The notes beneath the pieces were generated by a model. The model had not been told where the DNA came from, did no database searches, and was given only the letters and a program-made list of their open reading frames with translations. Shown piece after piece: positions 17,642-27,165 of a stretch of 64,000 nucleotides of DNA. The position numbers and the translations under genes were made by a program. Within the stretch, counting starts at the first letter, position 1. Every line of letters starts with the position of its first letter. The DNA comes from CAWJMD01 sp963843835 (GTDB lineage Bacteria > Actinomycetota > Actinomycetes > Actinomycetales > CAWJMD01), in the NCBI GenBank assembly GCA_963843835.1, contig CAWJMD010000001.1:1196920-1260919 (forward strand). Reading direction: 5' to 3'.

Positions 17642-20116
17642 CTACGGGCTGAGCCGCTCGTCGCTCGGGCTCGAGCCGCGCGGCGCCGACGACCAGCCGG
17701 TGGCGGCCCGGGTGAGCGTGCCCATCGGCAGGTAGGTGGCGCCGTCCAGCGGGGGAGCGTTGAACTGCCCGTCCCAGGCGTTACGGCCCACGTACACAGC
17801 CAGCCAGCCGGCTGCGAGCTGGGACGCCGCGTACTCCTCACGCCCGTTGTACCGGTCCTGGCTGAAGGCCACCGGCGGGTCGTAGTTGTACGTGCGCCCG
17901 TCGCCAGTGCCGTTGCCGGCCACCAGAGCCTGCTGACCGGCGATGTGCTGGCTCAGCGCGTCCGCCGCCGGCCAGGTGGCTGCCCCGTCGAGCCCGTAGG
18001 CATAGGCGTGTGCATCGAAGCTGACGAACTGTGCGCGCCGTGGCTCACCCCAGTCGGACCCCTGCGGGAAGTAGATGCCGTTGGACCCGGGCTGGTACAT
18101 CGTGCCGCCCGGCGGGAGCAGTGGTGCCCCGTTCGCGGGCGACGGATCCCCGGCCGTGAAGGAGCGCGTGGTGAACGCGCCGTAGACCGTGCTTCCGTTG
18201 ACCATGGCCGCGACCGGTGCCCGTCGACCAGCGAGGCCGGCGAAGTCGACCGCCCACCAGTTCTGCTGGATGTTGGTCATGTAGTCCGGGTGCAGGAAGC
18301 CGTGGTTCTCCACGGTGCCGTCGTCGAAGGCGTTCGCGCCGGCCAGCCGGTCGGCGAGCGGTACGCCGTTGATCACCGTCGCCGAGCCCCTGTCCACCAT
18401 CCGGGCGTACGCCGCGATCTCCAGGTCGACCGCCTTGCGCCGCCACTCCGCCGCGCGCGGGTGGGCCGGCATCATCGAGACCGCGAGCTCCAGGAGCGCG
18501 GCGTTCCAGGAGTTCTCCTCGGCCTTGGTGTCGCCGGGGCTCACCTCGACTCCGCTGTCGTCCACCCAGTACTCGACCGGCATGGTCAGCCGGATGTCGG
18601 CCTCGTAGCCGATCATCTGCGCGACGTACTCGCGGGTCTGCGGGGTGATCCGGTCCCAGATCAGCCAAGCCGCCTCGCCGGCCAGGTTGGCCCAGTGCGC
18701 GGTCTGCCAGCCACCGCCCCAGCCGCCGGGTGACACCGCCACGTGCTGGCAGGCGATCGAGCGCACCAACCAGTCCGAGTACATGATCGCCTCGTCGCGG
18801 GTCCGTCCGACCACGGTGTCGCTGTGCGCGCGGGTGCGGGCGGCGACAGCCGTGGTGAGCGCCGCCATGGCCGGCCGCCGGACGGCGTACTCCTGCTGCG
18901 CCTCGGGGAACCGGGAGAGGACGTCGGTGTAGCGCTGGCCGCGCCGGGAGTACCAGCGCTCGATGTACTGGGCGCCGAGCAGGTAGCGCTCGGACTCCAG
19001 CAGCGACGTGCGGAGCTGGAAGACCGGGTCGGTGCCCAGCGACGGGTTGGCCGGGTCGTAGGGGAGCGACTTGTCCAGCAGCAGGCTGGGCTTGACCAGT
19101 GACGCGAGCTGGTTGCGGTTCGCGACCCCGGCCGAGGCCGTGGGGCAGGCAGCGGCGCTCGGGCCGGCCGGGGTGCTCCACGGTGCCGGCACGGTGCCCG
19201 CCTCGGCCGGGGCCGTGACCTGCCGGGTGGTCACCGTCGACCGGGCCTCCGCCCGCCGAGCCTTGCGGGTCATGCCGGCAACCGGGGTCTTGGAGAGCCG
19301 GGCCCGGAGGAACCAGGAGGTCCCGCGGACCGCACCGACGGTGTCGGCGCCGTCGCCGTCCCAGTCGCCGGTCACGCCGACGTCAGCGCCGCGGCCGAAC
19401 GCGAACGAGTACGTCGGGGCAGCCTTGCGCCGGGGGGCCTTCGGCGCCTGCTGCAGGTACCACTTCGCTCCGCGCCGGACACCCACGCCGTCCCGCCCGT
19501 CGCCGTCCCAGTCGCCGGTGACGGGGACGTCGGTCGCCTTCCCGAAGCCGAAGCGCCGCCAGGTCGCCCCGGCGGACGGGAAGCTGCGCAGCAGCCAGAC
19601 GCCGGCGCGCACGACACCGACGTCGGTGCGGCCGTCGCGGTTGAAGTCGCCGACCACCGGCTTGTCACCGACCGTGCCGTAGTCGAACTCGCGGGTCGGC
19701 ACGGGGGACGGGCCGATCATGGTGTCGTAGACGACCCAGTGCCCGTTGGTGAAGACGATGGGGGTGACGGCGCCGTCGCGGTTCCAGTCACCCCAGAGCT
19801 GGATCGACCCGGCCGGTGTGGGGACGTTGAACCGGGCGTCGGTGCCGCCGTCTCCCTCGCGGACCCGGGCGTCGGCGTGGGTCGGGCCGGCGAAGGCCGG
19901 CACGGACCGCATCGGGAAGACCGGCGCCGTCACCGCGCCCGGCTTCAGTGCTGGCGGCATCGCCGGTGCCCCCGGCGTCGTCACGGCAGCGACCGGTGAC
20001 CCGCCGAGGGTCCCGCCGGCCAGGGCTGCCGTGAGCAGCGGCCACCAGGCCCGTCGTGCCGATCCGTCGTGCTGTCGCCCGGCCACCCGGTCCCCGTCCC
20101 CACCTGTGCGGTGCAT
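17642..20116 (-). CDS. Large secreted protein: FG-GAP/VCBS-like repeats plus alpha-toroid-like domain
   Basis: An intact 824-residue exported protein. An N-terminal signal (RRAWWPLLTAALAGGTLGG...VAA) precedes four calcium-binding-like repeats of about 60 residues built on GDWNRDGA, GDFNRDGRTDVGVVR, GDWDGDGRDGVGVRR and GDWDGDGADTVGAVRG (residues about 90-260). After a linker, residues about 310-800 form an alpha-helical domain with WLIWDRITPQTREYV, EYWVDDSGVEVSPGDTKAEE, NHGFLHPDYMTNIQQNWW and a C-terminal FVSFDAHAYAYGLDG. The helical part resembles alpha/alpha-toroid polysaccharide lyases or hydrolases, but I see no named catalytic motif. A role in extracellular polysaccharide turnover is an inference. 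Confidence 0.7.
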   Translation of the reverse strand: MHRTGGDGDRVAGRQHDGSARRAWWPLLTAALAGGTLGGSPVAAVTTPGAPAMPPALKPGAVTAPVFPMRSVPAFAGPTHADARVREGDGGTDARFNVPTPAGSIQLWGDWNRDGAVTPIVFTNGHWVVYDTMIGPSPVPTREFDYGTVGDKPVVGDFNRDGRTDVGVVRAGVWLLRSFPSAGATWRRFGFGKATDVPVTGDWDGDGRDGVGVRRGAKWYLQQAPKAPRRKAAPTYSFAFGRGADVGVTGDWDGDGADTVGAVRGTSWFLRARLSKTPVAGMTRKARRAEARSTVTTRQVTAPAEAGTVPAPWSTPAGPSAAACPTASAGVANRNQLASLVKPSLLLDKSLPYDPANPSLGTDPVFQLRTSLLESERYLLGAQYIERWYSRRGQRYTDVLSRFPEAQQEYAVRRPAMAALTTAVAARTRAHSDTVVGRTRDEAIMYSDWLVRSIACQHVAVSPGGWGGGWQTAHWANLAGEAAWLIWDRITPQTREYVAQMIGYEADIRLTMPVEYWVDDSGVEVSPGDTKAEENSWNAALLELAVSMMPAHPRAAEWRRKAVDLEIAAYARMVDRGSATVINGVPLADRLAGANAFDDGTVENHGFLHPDYMTNIQQNWWAVDFAGLAGRRAPVAAMVNGSTVYGAFTTRSFTAGDPSPANGAPLLPPGGTMYQPGSNGIYFPQGSDWGEPRRAQFVSFDAHAYAYGLDGAATWPAADALSQHIAGQQALVAGNGTGDGRTYNYDPPVAFSQDRYNGREEYAASQLAAGWLAVYVGRNAWDGQFNAPPLDGATYLPMGTLTRAATGWSSAPRGSSPSDERLSP

Positions 20117-20314
20117 CTGTCTGCCTGGTCCCGCCGTCGTGTCGTGCCGTCGCAAACGGGCAGCTGGTGCAAACCGGGCGCAACTGTGCCACGTCGGTGG
20201 CTGTCGCGGGGCCGATTGACCCAAGGATGACGTACCGCGGTCGCCGAGCGGCCTCGCGACACGGCGTCGCGACGGGCCCGGTCGACCCTGACGCGGGTAC
20301 GGCACAATGACGCA

Positions 20315-20350
20315 GGATCTCCGGCCTGCACGGCTCCGGACAGGAGATCC
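20315..20350 (+). promoter_or_regulatory. Hairpin sequestering the kamD ribosome-binding site
   Basis: GGATCTCC (20315-20322) and GGAGATCC (20343-20350) are perfect eight-base inverted arms around a 20-base loop that contains CCGG...CCGG. The right arm contains AGGAG, about 10 bases before ATG 20357. Folding of this RNA would hide the site. Confidence 0.5.
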
Positions 20351-20356
20351 TCCCTT

Positions 20357-21977
20357 ATGTCCGGTGCAGAGAGGCAGACGTTCGTGACGACGGTGCGTCC
20401 GGCGCGCAAGCTCGACCTCGACCCGGCCACGGTCCGCCGGGCCCGCAGCCCTGGCCCGGACCGCCGGCCGGCCGATCGTCGCGGCTGGCCCGCACCCACA
20501 CGACGGTCTCGGTGGAGCGGGCGGTGCTGCGGCTGGCCGGCGTCGACCGGCGCCGACCCGGACGGCATCCCCTGGGTGAACCGGCTGGTCGACGCCGTCC
20601 GGGAGCAGGCCGGTCTCGAGCACGGCGTCGCGCTGCCGGTCTGGGACGCGCTGCGGCGCAGCGGCGAGGCCGACCTGACCGCGCTGGCCCAGCGGGCCTC
20701 CACCGGCGGGCGTCGAGCTGCGGGTGCCCGAGGGGCGCGACGCCGACCGGGCCCGGCGCGCGTCGACGACGGCCGTGCGGCCGCGGGGCATCCGCCGATC
20801 GACCGCCGCCGGGCCGAGCGGGAGCGGCTGGTCGCGCGGATCGGCGACGCGCCGCGCCAGCCGTGGATCTACCTCATCGTCGCCACCGGCGACATCTACG
20901 AGGACATCCCGCAGGCGCAGGCCGCGGCCCGGGAGGGCGCCGACGTCATCGCGGTGATCCGCTCGACCGGGCAGTCGCTGCTCGACTACGTGCCCGAGGG
21001 CGCGACCCGCGAGGGGTACGCCGGCACCTACGCCACCCAGGAGAACTTCCGGCTGATGCGGGCCGCGCTGGACGACGTCTCCCGCGAGCTGGGCCGCTAC
21101 GTCCGGCTGACCAACTACGCCTCCGGGCTGTGCATGCCGGAGATCGCCGCCCTGGCCGGCCTCGAGCGGCTGGACATGATGCTCAACGACTCGATGTACG
21201 GGATCCTCTTCCGCGACATCAACCCGGTCCGCACCTTCGTCGACCAGCGGTTCTCCCGGCAGGTGCACGCCCGGGCCGGCATCATCATCAACACCGGCGA
21301 GGACAACTACCTCACCACCGCCGACGCCGTCGACGAGGCGCACACGGTCACCGTCAGCCAGCTGCTCAACGAGTACTTCGCCAAGGAGGCCGGCCTCGAG
21401 GACTGGCAGCTCGGCCTCGGCCACGCCTTCGAGATCAACCCCGACCTGCCGGACTCGTTCCGGCTCGAGCTGGCGCACGCGCTGCTGGCCCGCGAGCTGT
21501 TCCCCAAGGCGCCGCTGAAGTGGATGCCGCCGACCAAGCACATGACCGGCGACGTCTTCCGCGGCTACCTGCTCGACGGCTTCTTCAACCTGGTCGGTGC
21601 CCTGACCGGGCAGGGCATCCTGCTGGTCGGCATGATGACCGAGGCCGTCGTCACACCGTTCCTGTCCGACCGCGACCTGGCGCTGCAGAACGTGCGCTAC
21701 GTCCTGGACGCGGCCGGCAGGCTGCACGAGGACTTCCAGCCGCGGCCCGGCGGCTTCATCCAGGCCGCGGGCGCACCAGGTGCTCGACGAGGCGGTCGAG
21801 CTGCTGGAGCGGATCACCGCGGAGCCGGGCAAGGCGCCGCTGCTGGACGCGATCGGCGACGGCACGTTCGGCCTGATGAAGCGGCCCGCCGACCGGGGCA
21901 AGGGCTTCGACGGCGTGGTCCGGCAGGCCGACGGGTACTTGAACCCGGCGACCGAGATCCTGGAGGGACGCGCATGA
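20357..21977 (+). CDS. kamD: Lysine 5,6-aminomutase alpha subunit (frameshifted)
   Basis: KamD is the large catalytic TIM-barrel subunit of the adenosylcobalamin- and PLP-dependent D-lysine/beta-lysine 5,6-aminomutase. The joined frames give about 535 residues: RKLDLDPATVRRAR at the start, then TTVSVERAVLRLAGV and the long intact core QPWIYLIVATGDIYEDIPQA, TGQSLLDYVPEGATREGYAG and TQENFRLMRAAL, then LTNYASGLCMPEIA and PLKWMPPTKHMTGDVFRG. Shifts lie near 20450, 20488, 20545, 20713, 20780 and 21772. ATG 20357 and GTG 20384 are both possible starts; both have purine-rich sites. The stop overlaps kamE by four bases (ATGA). Confidence 0.92.
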
Positions 21978-22732
21978 CCGACGCCGGACAGCACGATCGT
22001 CCGGCCCTACGGCGACACCACCGGCGACGGCATGGTGCAGATGTCGTTCACCCTGCCGGTGCCGCACGACAAGCGCGCCGAGGGCGCCGCGCTGCAGCTG
22101 GCCGCCAAGATGGGCATGGACCCGGCGATGCTCGTGCACGCCAAGGCGATGGGACCGGACTTCACCTTCTTCGTCGTCTACGGCGCAGGTGACCCACCTG
22201 GTCGACCTGTCGAAGGTCAAGGTCGTCGAGCGCGAGTACCCGCTGCTCACCGCGAAGGAGGTCAACGCGCGCCATCAAGGAGCGGCTGCGCCGCAAGCTC
22301 GTCGTGATCGGCGCGTGCATCGGCACCGACGCGCACACGGTCGGCATCGACGCGATCCTCAACATCAAGGGCTTCGCCGGCGAGAAGGGCCTCGAGTACT
22401 ACCGCGAGATCAAGGTGGTCAACCTCGGCGCGCAGGTGCTCGTTCCCGAGCTGGTCGCCCGGGCCCGCGAGGAGAAGGCCGACGCCGTGCTCGTGTCGCA
22501 GGTGGTGACCCAGCGCGACGCCCACCTGACCAACACCCGGGAGATGTCCGCGGCGTTCCGCGAGGCCTACCCGGCGGGCACCGCACCGCTGCTCGTCGTC
22601 GGCGGCCCGCGGTTCGACGAGCACGCCGACCGACGAGCTCGGCGTCGACCGCATCTTCGGCCGCGGCACCACACCCGGCGAGGTCGCGAGCTATCTCGTG
22701 CACGCGCTGACCGCCGCCACGCCGGCACCTGA
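21974..22732 (+). CDS. kamE: Lysine 5,6-aminomutase beta subunit (cobalamin-binding)
   Basis: KamE carries the adenosylcobalamin-binding domain and the PLP lysine of the 5,6-aminomutase. After an early shift it reads IVRPYGDTTGDGMVQMSFTLP, then KRAEGAALQLAAKMGMDPAM, the dimerisation part. The cobalamin motif is TDAHTVGIDAIL (DxHxxG) in VIGACIG..., with VLVSQVVTQRDAHL downstream. One-base shifts occur near 22000, 22185, 22268 and 22631. In the given bases the C-terminal frame (TTPGEVASYLVHAL) runs on into kal without a stop. A stop at 22730-22732 one frame over, followed by the kal ribosome-binding site, is the likelier end. Confidence 0.9.
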
Positions 22733-22742
22733 GAGGACCGAC

Positions 22743-23157
22743 ATGACCGACGCCCCGGACCCGCGCAGCGGGCTCACCGTCACGCACCGCCGCTACGTGC
22801 CCTACTCGCACGCCCACTACGCCGGCGACCTCGTCGACGGCGCCTACGTGCTCGGGCTGTTCGGCGACGTCGCGACCGAGGTGTGCATCCGCACCGACGG
22901 CGACGAGGGGTTGTTCGCGTCCTACTCGGACGTGCAGTTCCGGGCGCCGGTGCAGGCCGGCGACGTCGTCGAGGTCGACGCACGCGTCACCCGGGTCGGC
23001 ACCCGCAGCCGCGAGCTGACCTTCGAGGCGCGCGTGGTCTGTCGTGGAGTTGCCGCGGACGAGCCGGCCGACGGTCGCGTCGGCGGCCGACGTCCTCGAC
23101 CCGCCGCTCGTCGCGGTCACTGCCGTCGGCACCGTGGTGGTCCCTCCGCAGACCTGA
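22743..23157 (+). CDS. kal: 3-aminobutyryl-CoA ammonia-lyase (hotdog fold)
   Basis: Kal removes ammonia from L-3-aminobutyryl-CoA to give crotonyl-CoA, the last amino-specific step of lysine fermentation. The roughly 138-residue hotdog protein begins at ATG 22743, 10 bases after the presumed kamE stop, with GAGAGGA upstream. Family features are RRYVPYSHAHYAGDLVDGAY, then VLGLFGDVATEVCIRTDGDEG, SYSDVQFRAPVQAGDVVEV and RSRELTFEARVV. One shift near 23050 separates the last strand (PLVAVTAVGTVVVP). Its place directly after kamDE supports the assignment over other hotdog enzymes. Confidence 0.85.
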
Positions 23158-23746
23158 GTGACCCGATCCGCCAGAGGTCAATGGCCCATTCGGGGGATGT
23201 CGGGACGCGTGTCCGGGCCGACACGCCGAAACCCTTACCAGCAAAGGGAAAAAGTCTGCTGCCAGCCTCGTCGCTCCTACCTGCGGCTTTGCGCATCTGC
23301 GCAGGTCACCGGGCGGTTGACAGGGACCTGTCGGAGCACCAAGGTGAGCGACGTCCACCACAGGACACCCGCAAGGAATCCCCCTCCGCGACACACACGT
23401 GGCGGCTTCGGGCCAGGGACGGCGCAATGCGCAAGCGCCGTCCGGGTGCCAGGTCCGACCGCCGTCGTCGCCTCGGGTGGGGGGGAGACCCGGGGGGTGA
23501 GACACGGGAAGGGCCCGACCGCCCAGTAGACAACGGCCTTCGATCCGGCAGCCGGCCGGACGAGGTCGGTCCGAAGGGCGGTCCGGGCCCTGACCCGTCT
23601 CCGGGCCGGGCAGCCGTCAGGCCGCCGCGTCCCGGCCCCCGGCCGTCGGCACCGCCGCGGCCTCCCGGCCGTTGTACCGTCGCAGCCCGGCCCCGTGTCT
23701 CCAGCGGTGCCCGAGGACCGACGCCCGGGAAGGAACCGCACCCACG
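23158..23746. other. 589-base region without a recognisable gene, upstream of lnt
   Basis: No protein-coding signal was found on either strand. It holds a perfect -35-like TTGACA (23317-23322) without a good -10, a perfect eight-base hairpin (GGACGGCG 23417-23424, CGCCGTCC 23436-23443, 11-base loop) and, from about 23475 to 23515, G-rich runs with the complementary pairs GGGT/ACCC. The strength and clustering of these structures suggest a structured leader, or a terminator/attenuator zone between kal and lnt. No known riboswitch consensus was matched convincingly. Confidence 0.4.
23417..23443 (+). terminator. Strong stem-loop in the kal-lnt intergenic region
   Basis: The perfect stem GGACGGCG/CGCCGTCC encloses the loop CAATGCGCAAG. 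It lies 260 bases past kal and 300 bases before lnt. No U run follows, so it may be a Rho-type end structure or part of a leader rather than an intrinsic terminator. Confidence 0.35.
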
Positions 23747-25353
23747 GTGACGAGCACGGCGACCGGACAGGCCGGTCCGGACGCGGTCGACCGGGCTGCC
23801 ACACCTGCGCGCTGGCGACCGGCCGGACTGGGTCCGCGCTGGCCGGCGCGGCGGTCAGCGGCGCCCTGGTCGCCCTGGCGCTGCCGCCGTACGACGTGTG
23901 GCCGCTGGCCCCCGTCGGAGTGGCCGGTCTGGTGCTGCTGCTGCCGTGGTCAGAGCGCCCGCCGGGCCGCCCTGCTGGGGCTGGTCCACGGCCTCGCGAC
24001 GTTCGTCCCGCTGCTGTCCTGGCTCACGGTCATCGGCCCGGACGCGTGGCTCGCGGTCGCCCTGCTCGAGGCGCTCCTTCCTCGCCCTCGCCGGCGCGCT
24101 GCACCCCGGCCGTGCTGCGGCTGCCGTGGTGGCCGATCTGGGTCGCCTGCCTGTGGGTCGCGCAGGAGCTGGCCCGCGACACGATGCCCGTTCGGTGGCT
24201 TCCCGTGGGGGCGGCTGGCGTTCGCCGAGACCGCGTCGCCGTTCACGCCCTACGCCGCCTCGGCGGGGCGCCCGCTGGTGACCTTCGCGACCGCGCTGTC
24301 CGGCGCGCTGCTCGGCGGCTGCGGTCCTGCTGCGCTGGCGCCCTGGCGGCCGGCCGCCGTCGCTGGCGTGCTCGCGCTGGCGGTGCCCGTGGCCGGCGTG
24401 CGTCCTGCCGGTCGGGCGCGGGGGAGGGGCAGCCGGTCACGGTGGCGCTCGTGCAGGGCGACGTGCCCGGGGTCGGGCTGGACTTCCAGGGCGAACGCGA
24501 GCAGGTGCTGCGCAACCACGTCGACGCGACCCATCGGCTCGCCGCCGACGTCCGGGCCGGGCGAGGTCGCCCGGCCGGACCTGGTGATCTGGCCGGAGAA
24601 CGCCTCGGACATCGACCCGTTCCGCGACCCGGCGGCCGGCGCGCTGATCGACGGCGCGGTGCGCGACGTCGGCGTGCCGGTCCTGGTCGGTGCGGTCCTG
24701 CAGGGCCCGGGCCCGGACCACGTGAGCAACACCGGCATCGTCTGGGACCCGGCGACCGGGCCGGGGCGAGCGCTACGTCAAGCGGCACCCGGTGCCGTTC
24801 GGCGAGTACATCCCGTTCCGCGGCCCAGCTGACCGGGCTGATCACGCGGCTGGACCAGATCCCGCGAGGACTTCTACGCCGCGGACCGGCCCGGGCAACC
24901 TGACGCGTCGGCCCGGCCCGGGTCGGCGACGTCATCTGCTTCGAGGTCGCCTACGACGGGCTGGTCCGCGACGTCGTCCGCGGCGGCGCCCAGGTGCTGG
25001 TCGTGCAGACCAACAACGCGACCTACAACGGCACCGGCCAGCCCGTACCAGCAGATGGCGATGTCCCGGCTGCGTGCGGTCGAGACCGGGCGGGACGTGC
25101 TGGTCACCGCCACCAGCGGCATCAGCGCGGTCGTCCGCGCCGACGGGTCGGTCGCGGCCGCAGGCCCGGAGAAGGTGGCCCGCGACCCTGGTCGCCGAGG
25201 TGCCGCTGCGCGACGGGCAGCACGCTGGCGACCCGGCTCGGGGCCTGGCCGGAGTGGCTGCTCACCGGCGCTCGGCTGCTGGCCGCGGCCGCGGCGTCGC
25301 GGCGCCGGCGCCGCCGGCCGGGCGCGCGCGACGGCGCCCGGGCGCCGGGATGA
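23747..25353 (+). CDS. lnt: Apolipoprotein N-acyltransferase (many frameshifts)
   Basis: Lnt adds the third acyl chain to lipoproteins in the membrane; in actinobacteria it is often linked to or fused with Ppm1. The joined frames give about 530 residues: an N-terminal multi-helix membrane part (ALALPPYDVWPLAPVGVAG, TFVPLLSWLTVIGP) and a nitrilase domain with ALVQGDVPG, then DLVIWPENASDID (catalytic Glu in WPEN), RHPVPFGEYIPFR (Lys side, PFGEY), VGDVICFEVAYDGLVR (CFE catalytic Cys) and VVQTNNATYNGTGQPYQQ. More than ten one-base shifts are required. The stop overlaps ppm1 (ATGA at 25350). Confidence 0.9.
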
Positions 25354-26139
25354 GCGGGCCCGGCGGCCTGCCCGCCGAGGTCGAGCGCGGTGCCGGGGTG
25401 CTGGTGGTCGTGCCGACCTACAAGGAGGCGCACAACGTCGAGGAGGTCGTGGCCCGGGTGCGCGCTGCCGTCCCGCTGGCGCACGTGCTGGTCGTCGACG
25501 ACGCGCAGCCCGGACGGCACCGGCGACGCTGGCCGACGCGCTCGCCGCCGCCGACCCGCAGGTGCACGTGCTGCACCGGACGGCGAAGGAGGGTCTCGGG
25601 CGCGGCGTACCTCGCGGGGTTCGGCTGGGGCCTCGAGCGGGACTACGACGTGCTGGTCGAGATGGACGCCGACGGCTCGCACCAGCCGGAGCAGCTGCCC
25701 GCGCTGCTCGCGGCGCTGCCGGACGCCGACCTGGTGCTCGGCTCGCGCTGGGTGCCCGGCGGGTCGGTGGTCAACTGGCCGCTGCGCCGCCGGCTGCTCT
25801 CGCAGGGCGGCAACAGCTACGTCCGGCGGGCGCTGCGGCATCGGACGTCCGCGACGCGACCGGCGGCTTCCGCGCCTTCCGGCGCACGACCCTGGAGAAG
25901 CTGGACCTGGCCGGGGTCGCCAGCCACGGGCTACTGCTTCCAGGTGGACCTCGCGTGGCGCACCGTGCAGCAGGGGTTCCGTGTCGTCGAGGTGCCGATC
26001 GAGTTCGTGGAACGCGTGCGCGGGGCGTCCAAGATGAGCGGCGACGATCGTTCGCGAGGCGCTCTGGCGGGTCACCGTGTGGGGCGCCCGGGACCGGGCG
26101 TTGCGGCTGCGCGGCCGGGCCGCCGACAGGAGGAGGTGA
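25350..26139 (+). CDS. ppm1: Polyprenol monophosphomannose synthase (GT2)
   Basis: Ppm1 makes polyprenyl-phosphomannose from GDP-mannose, the mannose donor for lipoglycans and protein O-mannosylation. The roughly 262-residue GT2 enzyme reads VVVPTYKEAHNVEEVV, the DDASPDGTGD-like loop after frame joining, then VLVEMDADGSHQPEQLPALL (DAD, with the DXD-type metal site), VLGSRWVPGGSVVNWP and GGFRAFRR. One-base shifts occur near 25503, 25530, 25602, 25845, 25925 and 26045. It overlaps lnt by four bases and is followed five bases later by fxsA, a conserved actinobacterial string. Confidence 0.9.
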
Positions 26140-26144
26140 GCGCG

Positions 26145-26670
26145 ATGGGCTGGCTGCTGGTCCTGGCGTTCCTGGTCGTGCCGGTCGTCGAGATCTACGT
26201 GATCGTGCAGGTCGGCCAGGAGATCGGCGCGCTGCCGACCGTGCGCGCTGCTGCTGCTCGAGAGCGCTCTGGGCGCCTGGATCGTCCGGCGCGAGGGCGC
26301 CCGGGCCTGGAGGGCGCTCCGCGGCGCGGTCACGTCCGGCCAGCTGCCGAGCCGGGAGCTCGCCGACGCTGCGCTGGTGCTCGTCGGCGGGACCCTGCTG
26401 CTCACGCCGGGCTTCGTCACCGACGTCTTCGGGTTCTTCTTCGTGCTGCCGTTCACCCGACCGCTGGCCCGGCGGCTGCTCGTCGGATTGCTGGCCCGGC
26501 GGGCCAGCGTCACGATCGTCCCGGTTCGGCCCGGTCGGCGGCCCGGCGGCGGGCCCGGCAGCCGTCCCCCGAGCGGTCACGGGCGGGTGGTGCCGGGTCA
26601 GGTGGTCCGGGACGACCCCGCAACGTCCCCGGACGACGAAGGTCCGGGCCGCGTCACCGGGGGGCAGTGA
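26145..26670 (+). CDS. fxsA: FxsA family membrane protein
   Basis: A roughly 174-residue integral membrane protein of the FxsA family (named for suppression of F exclusion of phage T7 in E. coli; the molecular role is unclear). It begins MGWLLVLAFLVVPVVEIYVI, continues with VGQEIGALPTV and a second helix, and has the conserved LVGGTLLLTPGFVTDVFGFF (TPGFxTD) segment, then FTRPLARRLL. A long Pro/Gly/Arg-rich C-terminal tail is typical of actinobacterial members. One shift lies near 26250. ATG 26145 has an AGGAGG site (26130-26135). Confidence 0.9.
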
Positions 26671-26707
26671 CACGACCCGGACGTCTGTATCGCCGTCGGG
26701 TGGGGGC

Positions 26708-27082
26708 TCAGGCGCTCTTGCGCTGGCTCCGGCCACTCGTGGTCGTCTTGCGGGTACCCGCACGCAGCAGCTCCAGACGCTCCGCGAGCAGCACCTCGAG
26801 CTCCTTCACGCTGCGACGCTCGAGCAGCATGTCCCAGTGGGTACGTGCCGGCTTGCCCTTCTTGGGCTCGGGACGGGTGCCGTCCAGGCGCAGGGCTTCC
26901 GCGCCGCAGACGGTGCACTCCCAGACCTCGGGCACGTCGGCCTCGAGGGAGAAGGGGACGCTGAAACGGTGCTCGCTGGGACAGGCGTAGGTGACGCTCT
27001 GCCGCGGCGCCATCTCGACGCCGAGGTCGGTCTCGTAGCTCTGGGCACCCAGACGCGAGCCGCGCAGTGCTCGCTCGGCCAT
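26708..27082 (-). CDS. rbpA: RNA polymerase-binding protein RbpA
   Basis: RbpA binds RNA polymerase holoenzyme and stabilises promoter complexes of the primary sigma factor; it is specific to actinobacteria. The intact 124-residue protein has the N-terminal tail (MAERALRGSRLGAQSYETD), the zinc-less core VTYACPSEHRFSVPFSLEAD, then VPEVWECTVCGAEA, a basic linker PEPKKGKPARTHWDML and the sigma-interaction domain ERRSVKELEVLLAERLELLR. A GAGGAGAT site lies upstream of ATG 27082. The gene has its own SigR-type promoter (see 27166-27191) and converges on fxsA. Confidence 0.97.
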   Translation of the reverse strand: MAERALRGSRLGAQSYETDLGVEMAPRQSVTYACPSEHRFSVPFSLEADVPEVWECTVCGAEALRLDGTRPEPKKGKPARTHWDMLLERRSVKELEVLLAERLELLRAGTRKTTTSGRSQRKSA

Positions 27083-27165
27083 GTGGATCTCCTCTGGAAC
27101 GGGTCGGCGGGGGTGTTGCCCGCCGGGAAAGACGGCCCGTGGGGGCGCCGTCGTACGCTCGGTCC

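Noticed and set aside
20117..20356. Cobalamin riboswitch before kamD
   Set aside because: No B12-box-like conserved segment was found; only a simple hairpin is present.
23440..23530. c-di-AMP (ydaO-type) riboswitch
   Set aside because: The G-rich runs are suggestive but the ordered consensus segments are not all present and the downstream gene (lnt) is not a usual target.
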